Shown here piece by piece: positions 5,130 to 11,911 of a stretch of 11,911 bases of DNA. This stretch comes from JAFAVZ01 sp036009105 (lineage in GTDB: Bacteria; Acidobacteriota; Thermoanaerobaculia; Gp7-AA8). The notes under the pieces are model-generated. The model saw only the letters and a list, made by a program, of their open reading frames with translations, did not search any database and had not been told where the DNA came from. The position numbers and the translations under genes are program-made. Numbering within the stretch: position 1 is the stretch's first letter; each line of letters opens with the position of its first letter. The stretch lies in NCBI GenBank assembly GCA_036009105.1, contig DASYMJ010000024.1, positions 1 through 11,911 of the forward strand, in the 5' to 3' direction.

Positions 5130-6998
5130 TCACGCCGGAGGCGGGACGCGAAAACGCGTTCCACTAAAAGTCAGACTCCGCGAGCTCTTCCGCCGCGCGC
5201 TCTTTCGGCGGGTCAGGAAGTCTTCTTTCGCCTCGGCCAGGGTCGAGGGGACGTAGGTGGCGCCGGCGGCCATCGATTTCTCGCGGTCGCGGGAGAAGCC
5301 GGAGCCGCCGGCGACGATCATCAGGTCCGGGAAGTGGGACGAGAGCAGTTGCAGCAGCGCGTAGCCCTGCTCGAGGTGGTCGGGATTCGCGCACGATACG
5401 AACACGGCCTCCGGCGTCACCTCGGTGATGAAGGAAACGAGCTCCTGCTCGGGGAGGTCGGTGAAGTAGTCCACCGAGTAGCTCTCGCTGCGCAGGAGCT
5501 GGGTCAGCATCAACGTGCCGAGAGACAGGCGCTCGCTGGCCACGGAGACGGCGACGATGTGGCGCTCCGGGTCGGGCGTGCCGGCGTTGCGGTCGCCGAA
5601 GCGGATGATCAGCTCCCGGATCACGTCCTTGATGAAGTGGTCGTTCGCGGTGGAGATGCGCTTCCGCTCCAGCTCTTCCTGGGCGAAGGTGAGCGTGGGG
5701 ATGAAGAGGTCGGTGAACATCTCCTCCATCGTCGAGGTCTCCGCCTGGCGGTCGGCGATGGCGATCGCGCCGGTGCGGTCGCGCACCAGGAGCCGGTTGT
5801 AGAAGGACAGGTATCCCTCCAACGGATCCTCCGTGCCGAACATGATGGAGAAAATGCGCAAGGCGGGGATGAACTCGCCTCCCACGGTGAGGCAGACCGA
5901 GATCGGCGTCGCGAGCAGCAGGCCGACCGGGCCCCACAGCCAGCCCCAGAAGATGGCCGAGACGAGCAGCGCGATGGGCGACACACCGACGCGATGCCCG
6001 ACCACGAGCGGCTCGATGAAGCCGCCCAAAAGCTGGTCGGCCAGGATGAACAGCCCGAGCACGGCGAGCGCCGTGTACCACGGCTTGAAGACGGCCAGCG
6101 CCAGGAAGGTCGGCATCGCGGCGCTGAGCACCGCCCCGACGTACGGGATGAAGCGCAGCAGGCCGGCGAGCACGCCCCATAAGGCGGGATGGGGCACCCG
6201 CAACGCGAACAGCCCCAGGCCGATGAGGATGCCGAAGCCGACGTTGATGGCGGCGATGGTGAGCAGGTACCGGCTGATGCGAGCGGACGTCTCGCCGATG
6301 GCCTGCGTCGTCACGGTGAGATGGGCCCGCCCGGCCAGGCGCAGCATCTTGTCCCGCAACTGCTCGCGGTCCTGCAGCAGGAAGAAGACCAGGACGATGA
6401 CGAGGAACCCGGCGGCGACGAACTCGATGGTCGGGGCGAGGGTCTTGTAGCGGTCGCCCAGGTTGCGCCGCTCCGGGATGACCCGCACTTTGAGGTCGGG
6501 CTTCTCCGCGCGCTCGACGGTCGAGTCGGCGACGCGCTGCAAGGTCTTCTCGAATGCGGCGATCGCGCCGCCGGAGCTGTGGCGGAGGAAGCGGAGCTTC
6601 TCCTCGATGTGGCCGCTCGAGGCCGCCTCGCCGATCTCCTGGGCCACGGTCTGGAACTGCTGGTAGATCCACCAGCCGCCCAGGGAGAGGCTGGCCACGA
6701 CGATGCCGAGGGAGAGGACGATCGCGCCGGTGCGGCGGAGGAAGCTGCGCTCCAGCAAGGAGACGATGGGGGTGAGGAGGAAGGCGAAGAGGACGGCCAG
6801 CGCCACGGGGACGACCACCGGCTTGGCCAGATAGAGCACGGCAATGACGATGATGGTGATGGCGAGGATGCGGGTGGTGGACTGCCGCCGCTCGCTGGCC
6901 CGCTTGTCGACGTACGTATCCAGCGGGCCGGTGGTGGTCACACGGCGCATGGACAGTGTTCGATCGAACCGGTCAGTATCGTCTTCGTCGCGGTACAT
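5130..6998 (-). CDS. AI-2E/PerM-family permease fused to a cobalamin-binding-like domain
   Basis: The protein has 622 residues. Residues about 40-385 are an AI-2E (TqsA/PerM) permease with membrane segments near 43-60, 62-82, 90-112, 190-208, 245-266, 272-300, 305-325 and 338-380. The family-typical FIPYVGAV is at 283-290 and EPLVVGHRVGVSPIALLVS at 329-347. Some members export autoinducer-2 or act as ion antiporters; the substrate here is unknown. Residues about 425-470 (DLFIPTLTFAQEELERKRIS...NDHFIKDVIRELI) resemble the helical cap of CarH/MerR-type B12-binding proteins, and 480-593 resemble the Rossmann B12 domain with AGG at 563-565. The DxHxxG position reads ERLSLG (489-494), so the cobalt-ligating histidine is missing. 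The start ATG 6998 has GGAG 7 nt upstream. The last about 27 residues look frame-shifted (see findings). Confidence 0.85.
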   Translation of the reverse strand: MYRDEDDTDRFDRTLSMRRVTTTGPLDTYVDKRASERRQSTTRILAITIIVIAVLYLAKPVVVPVALAVLFAFLLTPIVSLLERSFLRRTGAIVLSLGIVVASLSLGGWWIYQQFQTVAQEIGEAASSGHIEEKLRFLRHSSGGAIAAFEKTLQRVADSTVERAEKPDLKVRVIPERRNLGDRYKTLAPTIEFVAAGFLVIVLVFFLLQDREQLRDKMLRLAGRAHLTVTTQAIGETSARISRYLLTIAAINVGFGILIGLGLFALRVPHPALWGVLAGLLRFIPYVGAVLSAAMPTFLALAVFKPWYTALAVLGLFILADQLLGGFIEPLVVGHRVGVSPIALLVSAIFWGWLWGPVGLLLATPISVCLTVGGEFIPALRIFSIMFGTEDPLEGYLSFYNRLLVRDRTGAIAIADRQAETSTMEEMFTDLFIPTLTFAQEELERKRISTANDHFIKDVIRELIIRFGDRNAGTPDPERHIVAVSVASERLSLGTLMLTQLLRSESYSVDYFTDLPEQELVSFITEVTPEAVFVSCANPDHLEQGYALLQLLSSHFPDLMIVAGGSGFSRDREKSMAAGATYVPSTLAEAKEDFLTRRKSARRKSSRSLTFSGTRFRVPPPA

Positions 6999-7050
6999 GG
7001 GGGAGCTCCGACGCTGCGGATCAGTCTACTGCAAGCCTTGTGTCATGGAC

Positions 7051-7130
7051 GTGGGGCCGGCTCTCCAGCCGGCCCGGAGCGCGGCATAACGGATCGGACG
7101 CCATTGGGCCGGCTGGAGAGCCGGCCCTAC
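7051..7130. repeat. Nested palindromic repeat, copy 2 (80 bp)
   Basis: Arms 7051-7075 and 7106-7130 are inverted copies with 24 of 25 matches and a 30-nt spacer. Each arm is a hairpin of GGGCCGGCT, a 4-nt loop (CTCC or GGAG), and AGCCGGCCC. The right edge is 7 nt from the stop codon (7138-7140) of the TIG-repeat protein gene, and the left edge is 52 nt upstream of the permease start. It therefore lies in the gap between two tandem minus-strand genes. The rest of this 139-bp gap (6999-7050) holds the permease Shine-Dalgarno sequence and presumably a promoter; I recognise no other signal there. Confidence 0.93.
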
Positions 7131-7137
7131 GTTTCAC

Positions 7138-9654
7138 TTACCGCGGCGCGGACGGCCGCCGTCTGCCCGGAGGATTCGCTGACCCCACCACCAGCGTCAC
7201 TTCATTCGATGTCGCCCCGTCCGGATTGGTCACCCGGATGTGCAGGACGCGTTGCGTGGAAACGTCGGCGGCGAGGAGGGTGTAGCGGATCTCGGTCGGG
7301 CTGGCGAAGGAGGGCGTGCGGGGGGAGCCCTCGATCTGGATGGTGGAGCGCTCCACGAAGTTCTCGCCGCGGAGGATGATCTCGCGGCCGGCCGCGTCGA
7401 CGAGCAGCGTTCCGGGCTCGACCGAGGTGATGGCCGGGACCCCCGCCGATGCAACGACCACGAGCTGGCCTAGGGAAGTCGAATCGGGCGAGTTGCGCAC
7501 GAAGACGAAGTAGGAGCCGGGCGCGTTGAGGAGCGTACCGGTCAGCGTCGCCGAAAGCGACCCATCCTCGGCGTTGAAGTCGGTCGGCAGCGGCGTGCCG
7601 TTGAAGACGATCACGGACGTAGTCAGGAAATTCGTGCCCTGCACCCGGATGCGCTCGGAGACGGCGCCGAACGGCAACACGTTCGGCGTGATGGTGGTGA
7701 TGGTCGGACGGCGCACCTCCAGCTGCACGGGGGCGGAGAGCAGCGTGCCGTCCGTCACCGTGATGGCCACGTTGCCCGGCGCGGAGATGTCCGCCGCATC
7801 GATGGTGGCCTGCAGCGCGCCGGTCGCCGTGACGAACGTGGTCGCCCTCGGCACATCGTTCACGTTCACCACCGAGCGGGTGGAGAAGTTCGAGCCGGTC
7901 ACCGTCACGGTGAAACCGACGTCGCCGGAGGTCACGCTGGTCGGGTTGAGCGCGCTGATGGTCGGCACCGGCAGCACGATCGGCAACAGCACCGCCGGAG
8001 ACGCGCTGCCGCCCGGATTGAGCACGACGATGGAGAGCTGCCGCGGCGAGGCCAGATCGGCGGCGGTGACCCCCACGCGCAGCTCCGTGGAGCTGATGAA
8101 GGTGGTGGTGCGGGGGTCGTTGTCGACGGCGACGATCGCGTTCGCGTCGAAGTTGCGGCCGGCCACCACGAGCGTGAACGGGGCGGCGCCGACGTTGCCG
8201 GAGGTCGGGTTGAGCGCCGTGATGGCCGGCGCCTCGGCGGCGGTCACAGTGAGGTCGGCGGGCGAAGAGGTGTCGGTGCCGTTCTTCCGGGCCACCGAGA
8301 TCTTCACCACCTTGGCCGAGCTGACGTCGGTCGGCTGGAGCGTGATGGCCATCTGCGTCGCGGAGACGAACTCCGTGGTGCGCGGCGAGCCGTCGGCCAG
8401 GGCGATGTCATCGATGAGGAACTTCGAGCCGTTGATGAGGACCTTCAGGTTCGTCGTGCCGACGGTGATGGAGGACGGCGCGAGCGAGCTCACCACCGGC
8501 GCGTCCTTGGAGACGACGAAGAGCTGCAGCGTGTTGGAGGTGCCGCCGTTGACGCCCGGCGTGATCACCGTGATGGGGACGGAGCCGGCGCTCAAGACGT
8601 CGTTGGTCAGGACGGTGAAGTTGAGGCGCTGGGCATCGACGAAGGTCGCGCTGCGCGTGGTGTTGCCGATCTTGACCGTGGCGCCGGCGATGAAGTTCTG
8701 GCCGGTGATGGCGAGGGTGAAGTTCGGGCTGCCGGCGGTGACGGTCTGCGGGTTGATGCTCTGCAGCACCGGCGCGTTCGCGCTGACCACGACCAGGTTC
8801 GCCGCCTGCGAGGACTGGCCGTTCGGGTTGGTCACGATGATGGGAACGTTGCCCGGCTGGGCGATGTCCGCGCCGAGGATCTGGACGCGGATGTGCTGCG
8901 CGTCGATGAAGAACGGCGAGCGGACGGCGCCGTTGACCTTCACCGTCGAGTTCTGCACGAAGTTCGAGCCGATGACGATGAGGAAGAAGCCGCCCGTGTT
9001 CGCCTTCACCTGCGGCGGATCGAGCGCGGTGATGGCCGGCGTGCCGCCCGTGGAGCTGACCGTGAGGGGCAGCGTGTTGGAGAGGCGCGAGCTGGGATTG
9101 ATCACGCTGATGTTGAGCGTGGTGGCGAACTTGAAGTCGGTATCCGGCAGCGTGGCGTTGAGCTGCGTGTCGCTGATGAAGTCGGTGTCGCGCTGGTTGC
9201 CGTTCACCCGCACCTTCGACTGCGTGCCGAAGTTCTGACCGATGACCTGCACGATGGTGGTGCCGCTGTTGATGGCCACGGTGGCGGGGTTGAGGGAGGT
9301 GATGGCCGGCTCGTTGGGGAGGATGCGGAACTGCACCGGGCTGGAGGCCGGCGCGCCGGGGTTGGTGACGGTGAGGTTGGCCGTGCCGGCCGAGACGACG
9401 TCGCCGGCCAGGATGGTGACGATGATCTTCGTGCTGTCGACGAGCTGCGTCTGGTGGGTGACGCCGTTCCACCGCGCCTGCACCCCGGTGGCGAAGTTGG
9501 CGCCGTTCACGGTGAGGCTGAAGCCGCCCGTGCCGGCGAGGACGGAGGAGGGGCTGAGGGAGAGGATGACCGGCGTGGTGGCGGCCTGTGCGGCCGGGAC
9601 GGCGAACAGCGTCGCGAAGACGATGACGGCGGCGGCTACACGGGAGGAATTCAT
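7138..9654 (-). CDS. Exported protein of nine TIG/IPT-like immunoglobulin-fold repeats
   Basis: From ATG 9654 the protein is 838 residues. Residues 1-25 form a signal peptide (MNSSRVAAAV, hydrophobic core, AQA before the likely cleavage), which decides this start over the in-frame ATG at 9681. The mature part is nine tandem repeats of about 87-91 residues starting near 29, 117, 207, 296, 387, 477, 564, 651 and 741. Each opens with a pattern like 'aitsLnPtsv..g....l.v.G.nF', typical of IPT/TIG domains. It ends in a short basic, proline-rich tail (PPGRRRPSAPR) with no visible anchor, sorting signal or enzyme domain. I see no cysteine in it. TIG arrays usually serve in cell-surface, adhesive or polysaccharide-related proteins; no specific function can be given. 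It sits alone between two palindromic repeats, which suggests a monocistronic unit. Confidence 0.85.
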   Translation of the reverse strand: MNSSRVAAAVIVFATLFAVPAAQAATTPVILSLSPSSVLAGTGGFSLTVNGANFATGVQARWNGVTHQTQLVDSTKIIVTILAGDVVSAGTANLTVTNPGAPASSPVQFRILPNEPAITSLNPATVAINSGTTIVQVIGQNFGTQSKVRVNGNQRDTDFISDTQLNATLPDTDFKFATTLNISVINPSSRLSNTLPLTVSSTGGTPAITALDPPQVKANTGGFFLIVIGSNFVQNSTVKVNGAVRSPFFIDAQHIRVQILGADIAQPGNVPIIVTNPNGQSSQAANLVVVSANAPVLQSINPQTVTAGSPNFTLAITGQNFIAGATVKIGNTTRSATFVDAQRLNFTVLTNDVLSAGSVPITVITPGVNGGTSNTLQLFVVSKDAPVVSSLAPSSITVGTTNLKVLINGSKFLIDDIALADGSPRTTEFVSATQMAITLQPTDVSSAKVVKISVARKNGTDTSSPADLTVTAAEAPAITALNPTSGNVGAAPFTLVVAGRNFDANAIVAVDNDPRTTTFISSTELRVGVTAADLASPRQLSIVVLNPGGSASPAVLLPIVLPVPTISALNPTSVTSGDVGFTVTVTGSNFSTRSVVNVNDVPRATTFVTATGALQATIDAADISAPGNVAITVTDGTLLSAPVQLEVRRPTITTITPNVLPFGAVSERIRVQGTNFLTTSVIVFNGTPLPTDFNAEDGSLSATLTGTLLNAPGSYFVFVRNSPDSTSLGQLVVVASAGVPAITSVEPGTLLVDAAGREIILRGENFVERSTIQIEGSPRTPSFASPTEIRYTLLAADVSTQRVLHIRVTNPDGATSNEVTLVVGSANPPGRRRPSAPR
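7183..9570 (-). repeat. Nine tandem TIG/IPT-domain repeats, protein level
   Basis: The coding region contains nine back-to-back units of about 261-273 nt. They are diverged at the DNA level but share the LnP...G.nF opening, a central 'R.t.F.....l.a.l...D' block and a closing 'i.V.np.g..S..v.l.V' block. The units are similar enough for expansion by duplication, yet none is identical, so the array looks old and stable. The last unit is followed by a 14-residue non-repeat tail. Confidence 0.75.
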
Positions 9655-9713
9655 GCGGAAACGGTAACACTCTCTGGGCACGGGGCGTATTCCGGCAGCT
9701 CGCTTACATACAT

Positions 9714-9779
9714 GTAGGGCCGGCTCTCAGCCGGCCCATTCATCAACGAGTAGGTGGGCCGGCTGAGAGCCGGCCCTAC
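9714..9779. repeat. Nested palindromic repeat, copy 3 (66 bp, perfect arms)
   Basis: Arms 9714-9738 and 9755-9779 are perfect 25-nt inverted copies around a 16-nt spacer. Each arm is itself GGGCCGGCT-CTC/GAG-AGCCGGCCC, preceded or followed by GTA/TAC. The right edge is 2 nt from the gcvPB stop codon (9782-9784). Read on the minus strand, that junction (TAGATGTAGGGCCGG) is identical to the one at copy 1. The element lies between gcvPB and the TIG-repeat gene, in the 127-bp gap 9655-9781. The remaining part (9655-9713) should hold the promoter of the TIG-repeat gene, but I cannot pick clear boxes. Confidence 0.95.
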
Positions 9780-9781
9780 AT

Positions 9782-11287
9782 CTATTTCTTCCACCGCAAG
9801 ACCGGCTGCCGCGCGGCCCGCGCCTCGTCCAATCGCCGCACGGGCGTCGTGTGCGGGGCGGACTTTACGAGCTCCGGGCGCTCTTCCGCCTCGTGGGCGA
9901 TGGCCAGCATCGCCTCGCAGAAGGCGTCGAGCTCTTCCTTCGGCTCGCTCTCCGTCGGCTCGATCATCAGGGCGCCCGCCACGATCAGCGGGAAGTAGAT
10001 CGTGGGGGGGTGGAAGCCGTAGTCCATCAGCCGTTTGGCGATGTCCAGGGTGTGCACGTCCTGCGCGTTCTGCTTCTTGTCGCTGAAGACCACCTCGTGC
10101 AGCGAGGGCGCGTCGTACGGCAGGTGGTACGCGCCCTTGAGCCGGGCCCGGATGTAGTTCGCGTTCAGCACCGCGATCTGCGCGATGCGGCGCAGGCCGG
10201 TGGGGCCGAGCGTCCGCATGTAGGTCAGCGCGCGGACCAGCACGCCGAAGTTGCCCTCGAACGCGCGCATCCGGCCGATGGAGTCGGGGTGGTGGAACTC
10301 GCGGTAGAACGTCCCGTCCTCCGCCCGCTCCACGGTGGGGGTGGGGAGGAACGGCACCAGCCGCTCCGAGACGCCCACCGGCCCCGCCCCCGGCCCCCCC
10401 CCGCCGTGCGGCGTGGAGAAGGTCTTGTGCAGGTTGGAGTGGATGACGTCGATGCCCATGTCGCCCGGGCGGGCCACGCCGACGAAGGCGTTGAGGTTCG
10501 CGCCGTCGCAGTACAGATACGCGCCTTTGCGGTGCAGGATCTCCGCGATGCGGGTGATCTGGTGCTCGAACACGCCGAGGGTGTTCGGAACGGTGATCAT
10601 CAGCGCGGCGACGTCTTCATTCACGTTCGCCTCGAGCAGGTCGAGGTCGAGCGTGCCGCGGCTGTTCGACTTCAGCTCCTTGATCTCATAGCCGGCGAAC
10701 GCCGCGGAGGCGGGATTCGTGCCGTGCGCGGAGTCGGGGATGAGGATGTACTTGCGCGCGTTGCCGGACTTGGCCAGCGCCTTGTGCACCATCAGGATGC
10801 CGGTCAGCTCGCCGTGTGCGCCGGCCACCGGCTGCAGCGTCACGCGGGGCATGCCGAAGATCTCCTTCAGCGTCTGCTCCACGTTCCACAGCAGCTCGAG
10901 GTTCCCCTGCACCTGCCCGTCCGGCTGCAGCGGATGGGACAGGGCGAAGCCGGGGATGCGCGCGATCTCCTCATTCAGGCGCGGGTTGTACTTCATGGTG
11001 CACGAGCCGAGCGGATAGAGGCCGGCATCGATGGAGACGTTCAGCTTGGAAAGACGGGTGAAGTGACGGATGACGTCGAACTCCGAGACCTCGACCTCGT
11101 CCTTGATCTCGCTGCGCCGCGAGCCTTCCGGCAGCAGCGACTCGATCGGCACCTCCGGCACGTCGAGCTCGGGCAGGCGGAAGCCGCGGCGGCCCTGCTT
11201 GGAGTGCTCGAAGATCAGCCCTTCGCGCAGCTCCGGCGCGCCGGCGCGGAGTGGAGCGGATTGCGGTTCTTCGACGGTCGTAGTCAT
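9782..11287 (-). CDS. gcvPB: Glycine dehydrogenase (decarboxylating) subunit 2, GcvPB
   Basis: GcvPB is the PLP-bearing half of the two-subunit P-protein. With GcvPA it decarboxylates glycine and passes the aminomethyl group to the lipoyl arm of H-protein (GcvH) in the glycine cleavage system. From ATG 11287 it has 501 residues, the normal length. Family blocks include LYPLGSCTMKYNPRLNE (90-106), the SAHGTNPASA block (186-195), the YCDGANLNA block (259-267) and the PLP-lysine region HSNLHKTFSTPHGGGGPG with Lys288. This start is chosen because GGAGAG stands just upstream and the protein resembles the family from the REGLIFE segment on; an upstream in-frame ATG at 11356 would read through an inserted repeat. 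It follows gcvPA after a 97-nt gap almost filled by that repeat. Confidence 0.96.
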   Translation of the reverse strand: MTTTVEEPQSAPLRAGAPELREGLIFEHSKQGRRGFRLPELDVPEVPIESLLPEGSRRSEIKDEVEVSEFDVIRHFTRLSKLNVSIDAGLYPLGSCTMKYNPRLNEEIARIPGFALSHPLQPDGQVQGNLELLWNVEQTLKEIFGMPRVTLQPVAGAHGELTGILMVHKALAKSGNARKYILIPDSAHGTNPASAAFAGYEIKELKSNSRGTLDLDLLEANVNEDVAALMITVPNTLGVFEHQITRIAEILHRKGAYLYCDGANLNAFVGVARPGDMGIDVIHSNLHKTFSTPHGGGGPGAGPVGVSERLVPFLPTPTVERAEDGTFYREFHHPDSIGRMRAFEGNFGVLVRALTYMRTLGPTGLRRIAQIAVLNANYIRARLKGAYHLPYDAPSLHEVVFSDKKQNAQDVHTLDIAKRLMDYGFHPPTIYFPLIVAGALMIEPTESEPKEELDAFCEAMLAIAHEAEERPELVKSAPHTTPVRRLDEARAARQPVLRWKK

Positions 11288-11297
11288 GGACTCTCCG

Positions 11298-11384
11298 GTG
11301 TCATTCTGAGGCGCGCAGACGCCGAAGGATCTCCCGGCAAGCGCGCGGAGATCCATTCGCCCTCTGCGGGGCTCAGCATGACAC
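11298..11384. repeat. 87-bp inverted-repeat element between gcvPA and gcvPB
   Basis: Arms 11298-11334 and 11347-11384 are imperfect inverted copies over the full 37-38 nt, with ends GTGTCATTCTGAG and CTCAGCATGACAC, inner ends GGATCTCC and GGAGATCC, and a 12-nt loop. Such short hairpin elements with GTCATTCTGAG-like ends are scattered between genes in many GC-rich bacterial genomes (recalled general knowledge, not searched). The element abuts the gcvPA stop codon (11385) with no gap and ends about 10 nt before the gcvPB ATG. In the shared transcript it would form a large intercistronic stem-loop close to the gcvPB ribosome-binding site. Confidence 0.9.
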
Positions 11385-11911
11385 TCATCGTCTTTCCCTT
11401 GCCATCGCCGCGCTCACCGCGGCGGCGAATTGGTCGAGTTGCTCGCGGGTGTGCAGCTCGGTGACCGCGACGAGAAAATCCTTCGGCTGGCCGGCAAAGA
11501 ACGGCGCGAGCGGGATGCCGCCCAGGATGTTGCCGTGCTCGAGGTCGGCCAAGATCTCCTGCGCGGCGTACGGCGTCCGCACCACGAACTCGTTGTAGCT
11601 CGGGCCGGCGAACGGCAGCTCCACGCCGTTGACATCGCGCAGGCGGTTGCGCAGGTAGGCGGCCTTCTGCAGGCACTGCGTGGCCACCTCGCGCAAACCC
11701 TCCTTGCCGAGGAGGGAGAGGTACATGTTCGCGGCGAGGGCGATGAGCGCCTCGTTCGTGCAGATGTTCGAGGTGGCCTTGCCGCGGCGGATGTGCTGCT
11801 CGCGCGTGGCCAGCGTCAAAACGTAAGCGCGCTTTCCATCGACATCGACCGTCTCGCCGACCAGGCGTCCCGGCATGTGCCGCTTGAGCACATCCTTGAC
11901 GACCATGAATC
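11385..11911 (-). CDS. gcvPA: Glycine dehydrogenase (decarboxylating) subunit 1, GcvPA, C-terminal part
   Basis: The visible part is the C-terminal 174 residues; the gene runs off the right edge (the full protein is usually about 440-450 residues). The GcvPA-typical stretch MPGRLVGETVDVDGKRAYVLTLATREQ is followed by IRRGKATSNICTNEAL, ending in a helix QLDQFAAAVSAAMARERR. The ATG at 11906 is internal, since the conserved frame continues upstream of it. GcvPA is homologous to GcvPB but lacks the PLP lysine, and the two form the active P-protein. The order gcvPA-gcvPB is the usual one for the split enzyme; gcvT and gcvH may lie further upstream, outside the window. Confidence 0.95.
   Translation of the reverse strand, partial: FMVVKDVLKRHMPGRLVGETVDVDGKRAYVLTLATREQHIRRGKATSNICTNEALIALAANMYLSLLGKEGLREVATQCLQKAAYLRNRLRDVNGVELPFAGPSYNEFVVRTPYAAQEILADLEHGNILGGIPLAPFFAGQPKDFLVAVTELHTREQLDQFAAAVSAAMARERR

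Noticed and set aside
7051..7130. The GC-rich palindromes as classical Rho-independent terminators
   Set aside because: The stems are strong but none of the three copies is followed by a T-run on the minus strand, and the same unit occurs three times with long paired arms, so a dispersed repeat is the better description. A role in transcript ending is still possible.
6189..7379. Plus-strand open frame of 396 codons across the permease start and repeat copy 2
   Set aside because: It is antisense to the permease, highly acidic and low in complexity, and it passes through a dispersed palindrome; no family resemblance.
7526..9238. Long plus-strand open frame (570 codons) opposite the TIG-repeat gene
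   Set aside because: It is the antisense shadow of a GC-rich repetitive gene. The minus-strand frame has a signal peptide and recognisable domains, while the plus-strand product has no coherent domain.
10381..10403. C-rich run inside gcvPB
   Set aside because: It encodes the conserved glycine-rich HGGGGPGAGP loop after the PLP lysine; the frame stays intact across it.
9851..11464. Plus-strand open frame of 537 codons opposite gcvPB
   Set aside because: It runs antisense to an unmistakable GcvPB, crosses the 11298-11384 repeat and has a low-complexity composition (R, V, H, D rich) typical of shadow frames.

Overview
The window is dense, GC-rich bacterial chromosome with short intergenic gaps, frequent 4-nt start/stop overlaps and long antisense shadow frames typical of high GC. 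Gene content (split glycine decarboxylase gcvPA/gcvPB, two ECF sigma factors, an AI-2E-type permease with a cobalamin-binding-like tail, a large TIG-repeat exported protein) fits an environmental bacterium of an Acidobacteriota-like kind. That placement is inference only: no rRNA or phylogenetic marker is present.

Layout, left to right. (1) 1-454, minus strand: start of a probable rhodanese gene overlapping a DoxX-family membrane protein. (2) 511-1158, plus: an ECF sigma factor whose last codons and stop lie inside a dispersed palindromic repeat. (3) 1175-3094, minus: a compact three-gene operon of ECF sigma factor, zinc-binding-type anti-sigma membrane protein, and a membrane protein with a bactofilin-like extracytoplasmic segment. 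(4) 3151-5007, plus: ABC transporter ATPase, prmC (release-factor glutamine methyltransferase, with no ordinary start codon) and a HIT-family hydrolase, all overlapping and probably co-transcribed. (5) 5025-5123: an AT-rich inverted array of a 7-bp unit between convergent genes. (6) 5130-6998, minus: AI-2E/PerM-family permease fused to a cobalamin-binding-like module, with an apparent frameshift near its end. (7) 7138-9654, minus: secreted protein made of nine TIG/IPT-like repeats. (8) 9782-11911, minus: the two subunits of glycine decarboxylase (P-protein), gcvPA (cut by the window end) then gcvPB.

The main non-genic signal is inverted-repeat DNA of three unrelated kinds. The first is a nested double palindrome built on GGGCCGGCT/AGCCGGCCC. 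It occurs three times, each time 2-7 nt after the stop codon of a minus-strand gene. The second is the AT-rich heptamer hairpin. The third is an 87-bp element with GTGTCAT...ATGACAC ends lodged exactly between gcvPA and gcvPB. I see no tRNA, rRNA, CRISPR array, transposase or phage gene. No obvious undescribed defence or mobile system is visible; the most interesting items are the repeat family, the permease/cobalamin-domain fusion and the non-canonical prmC start.
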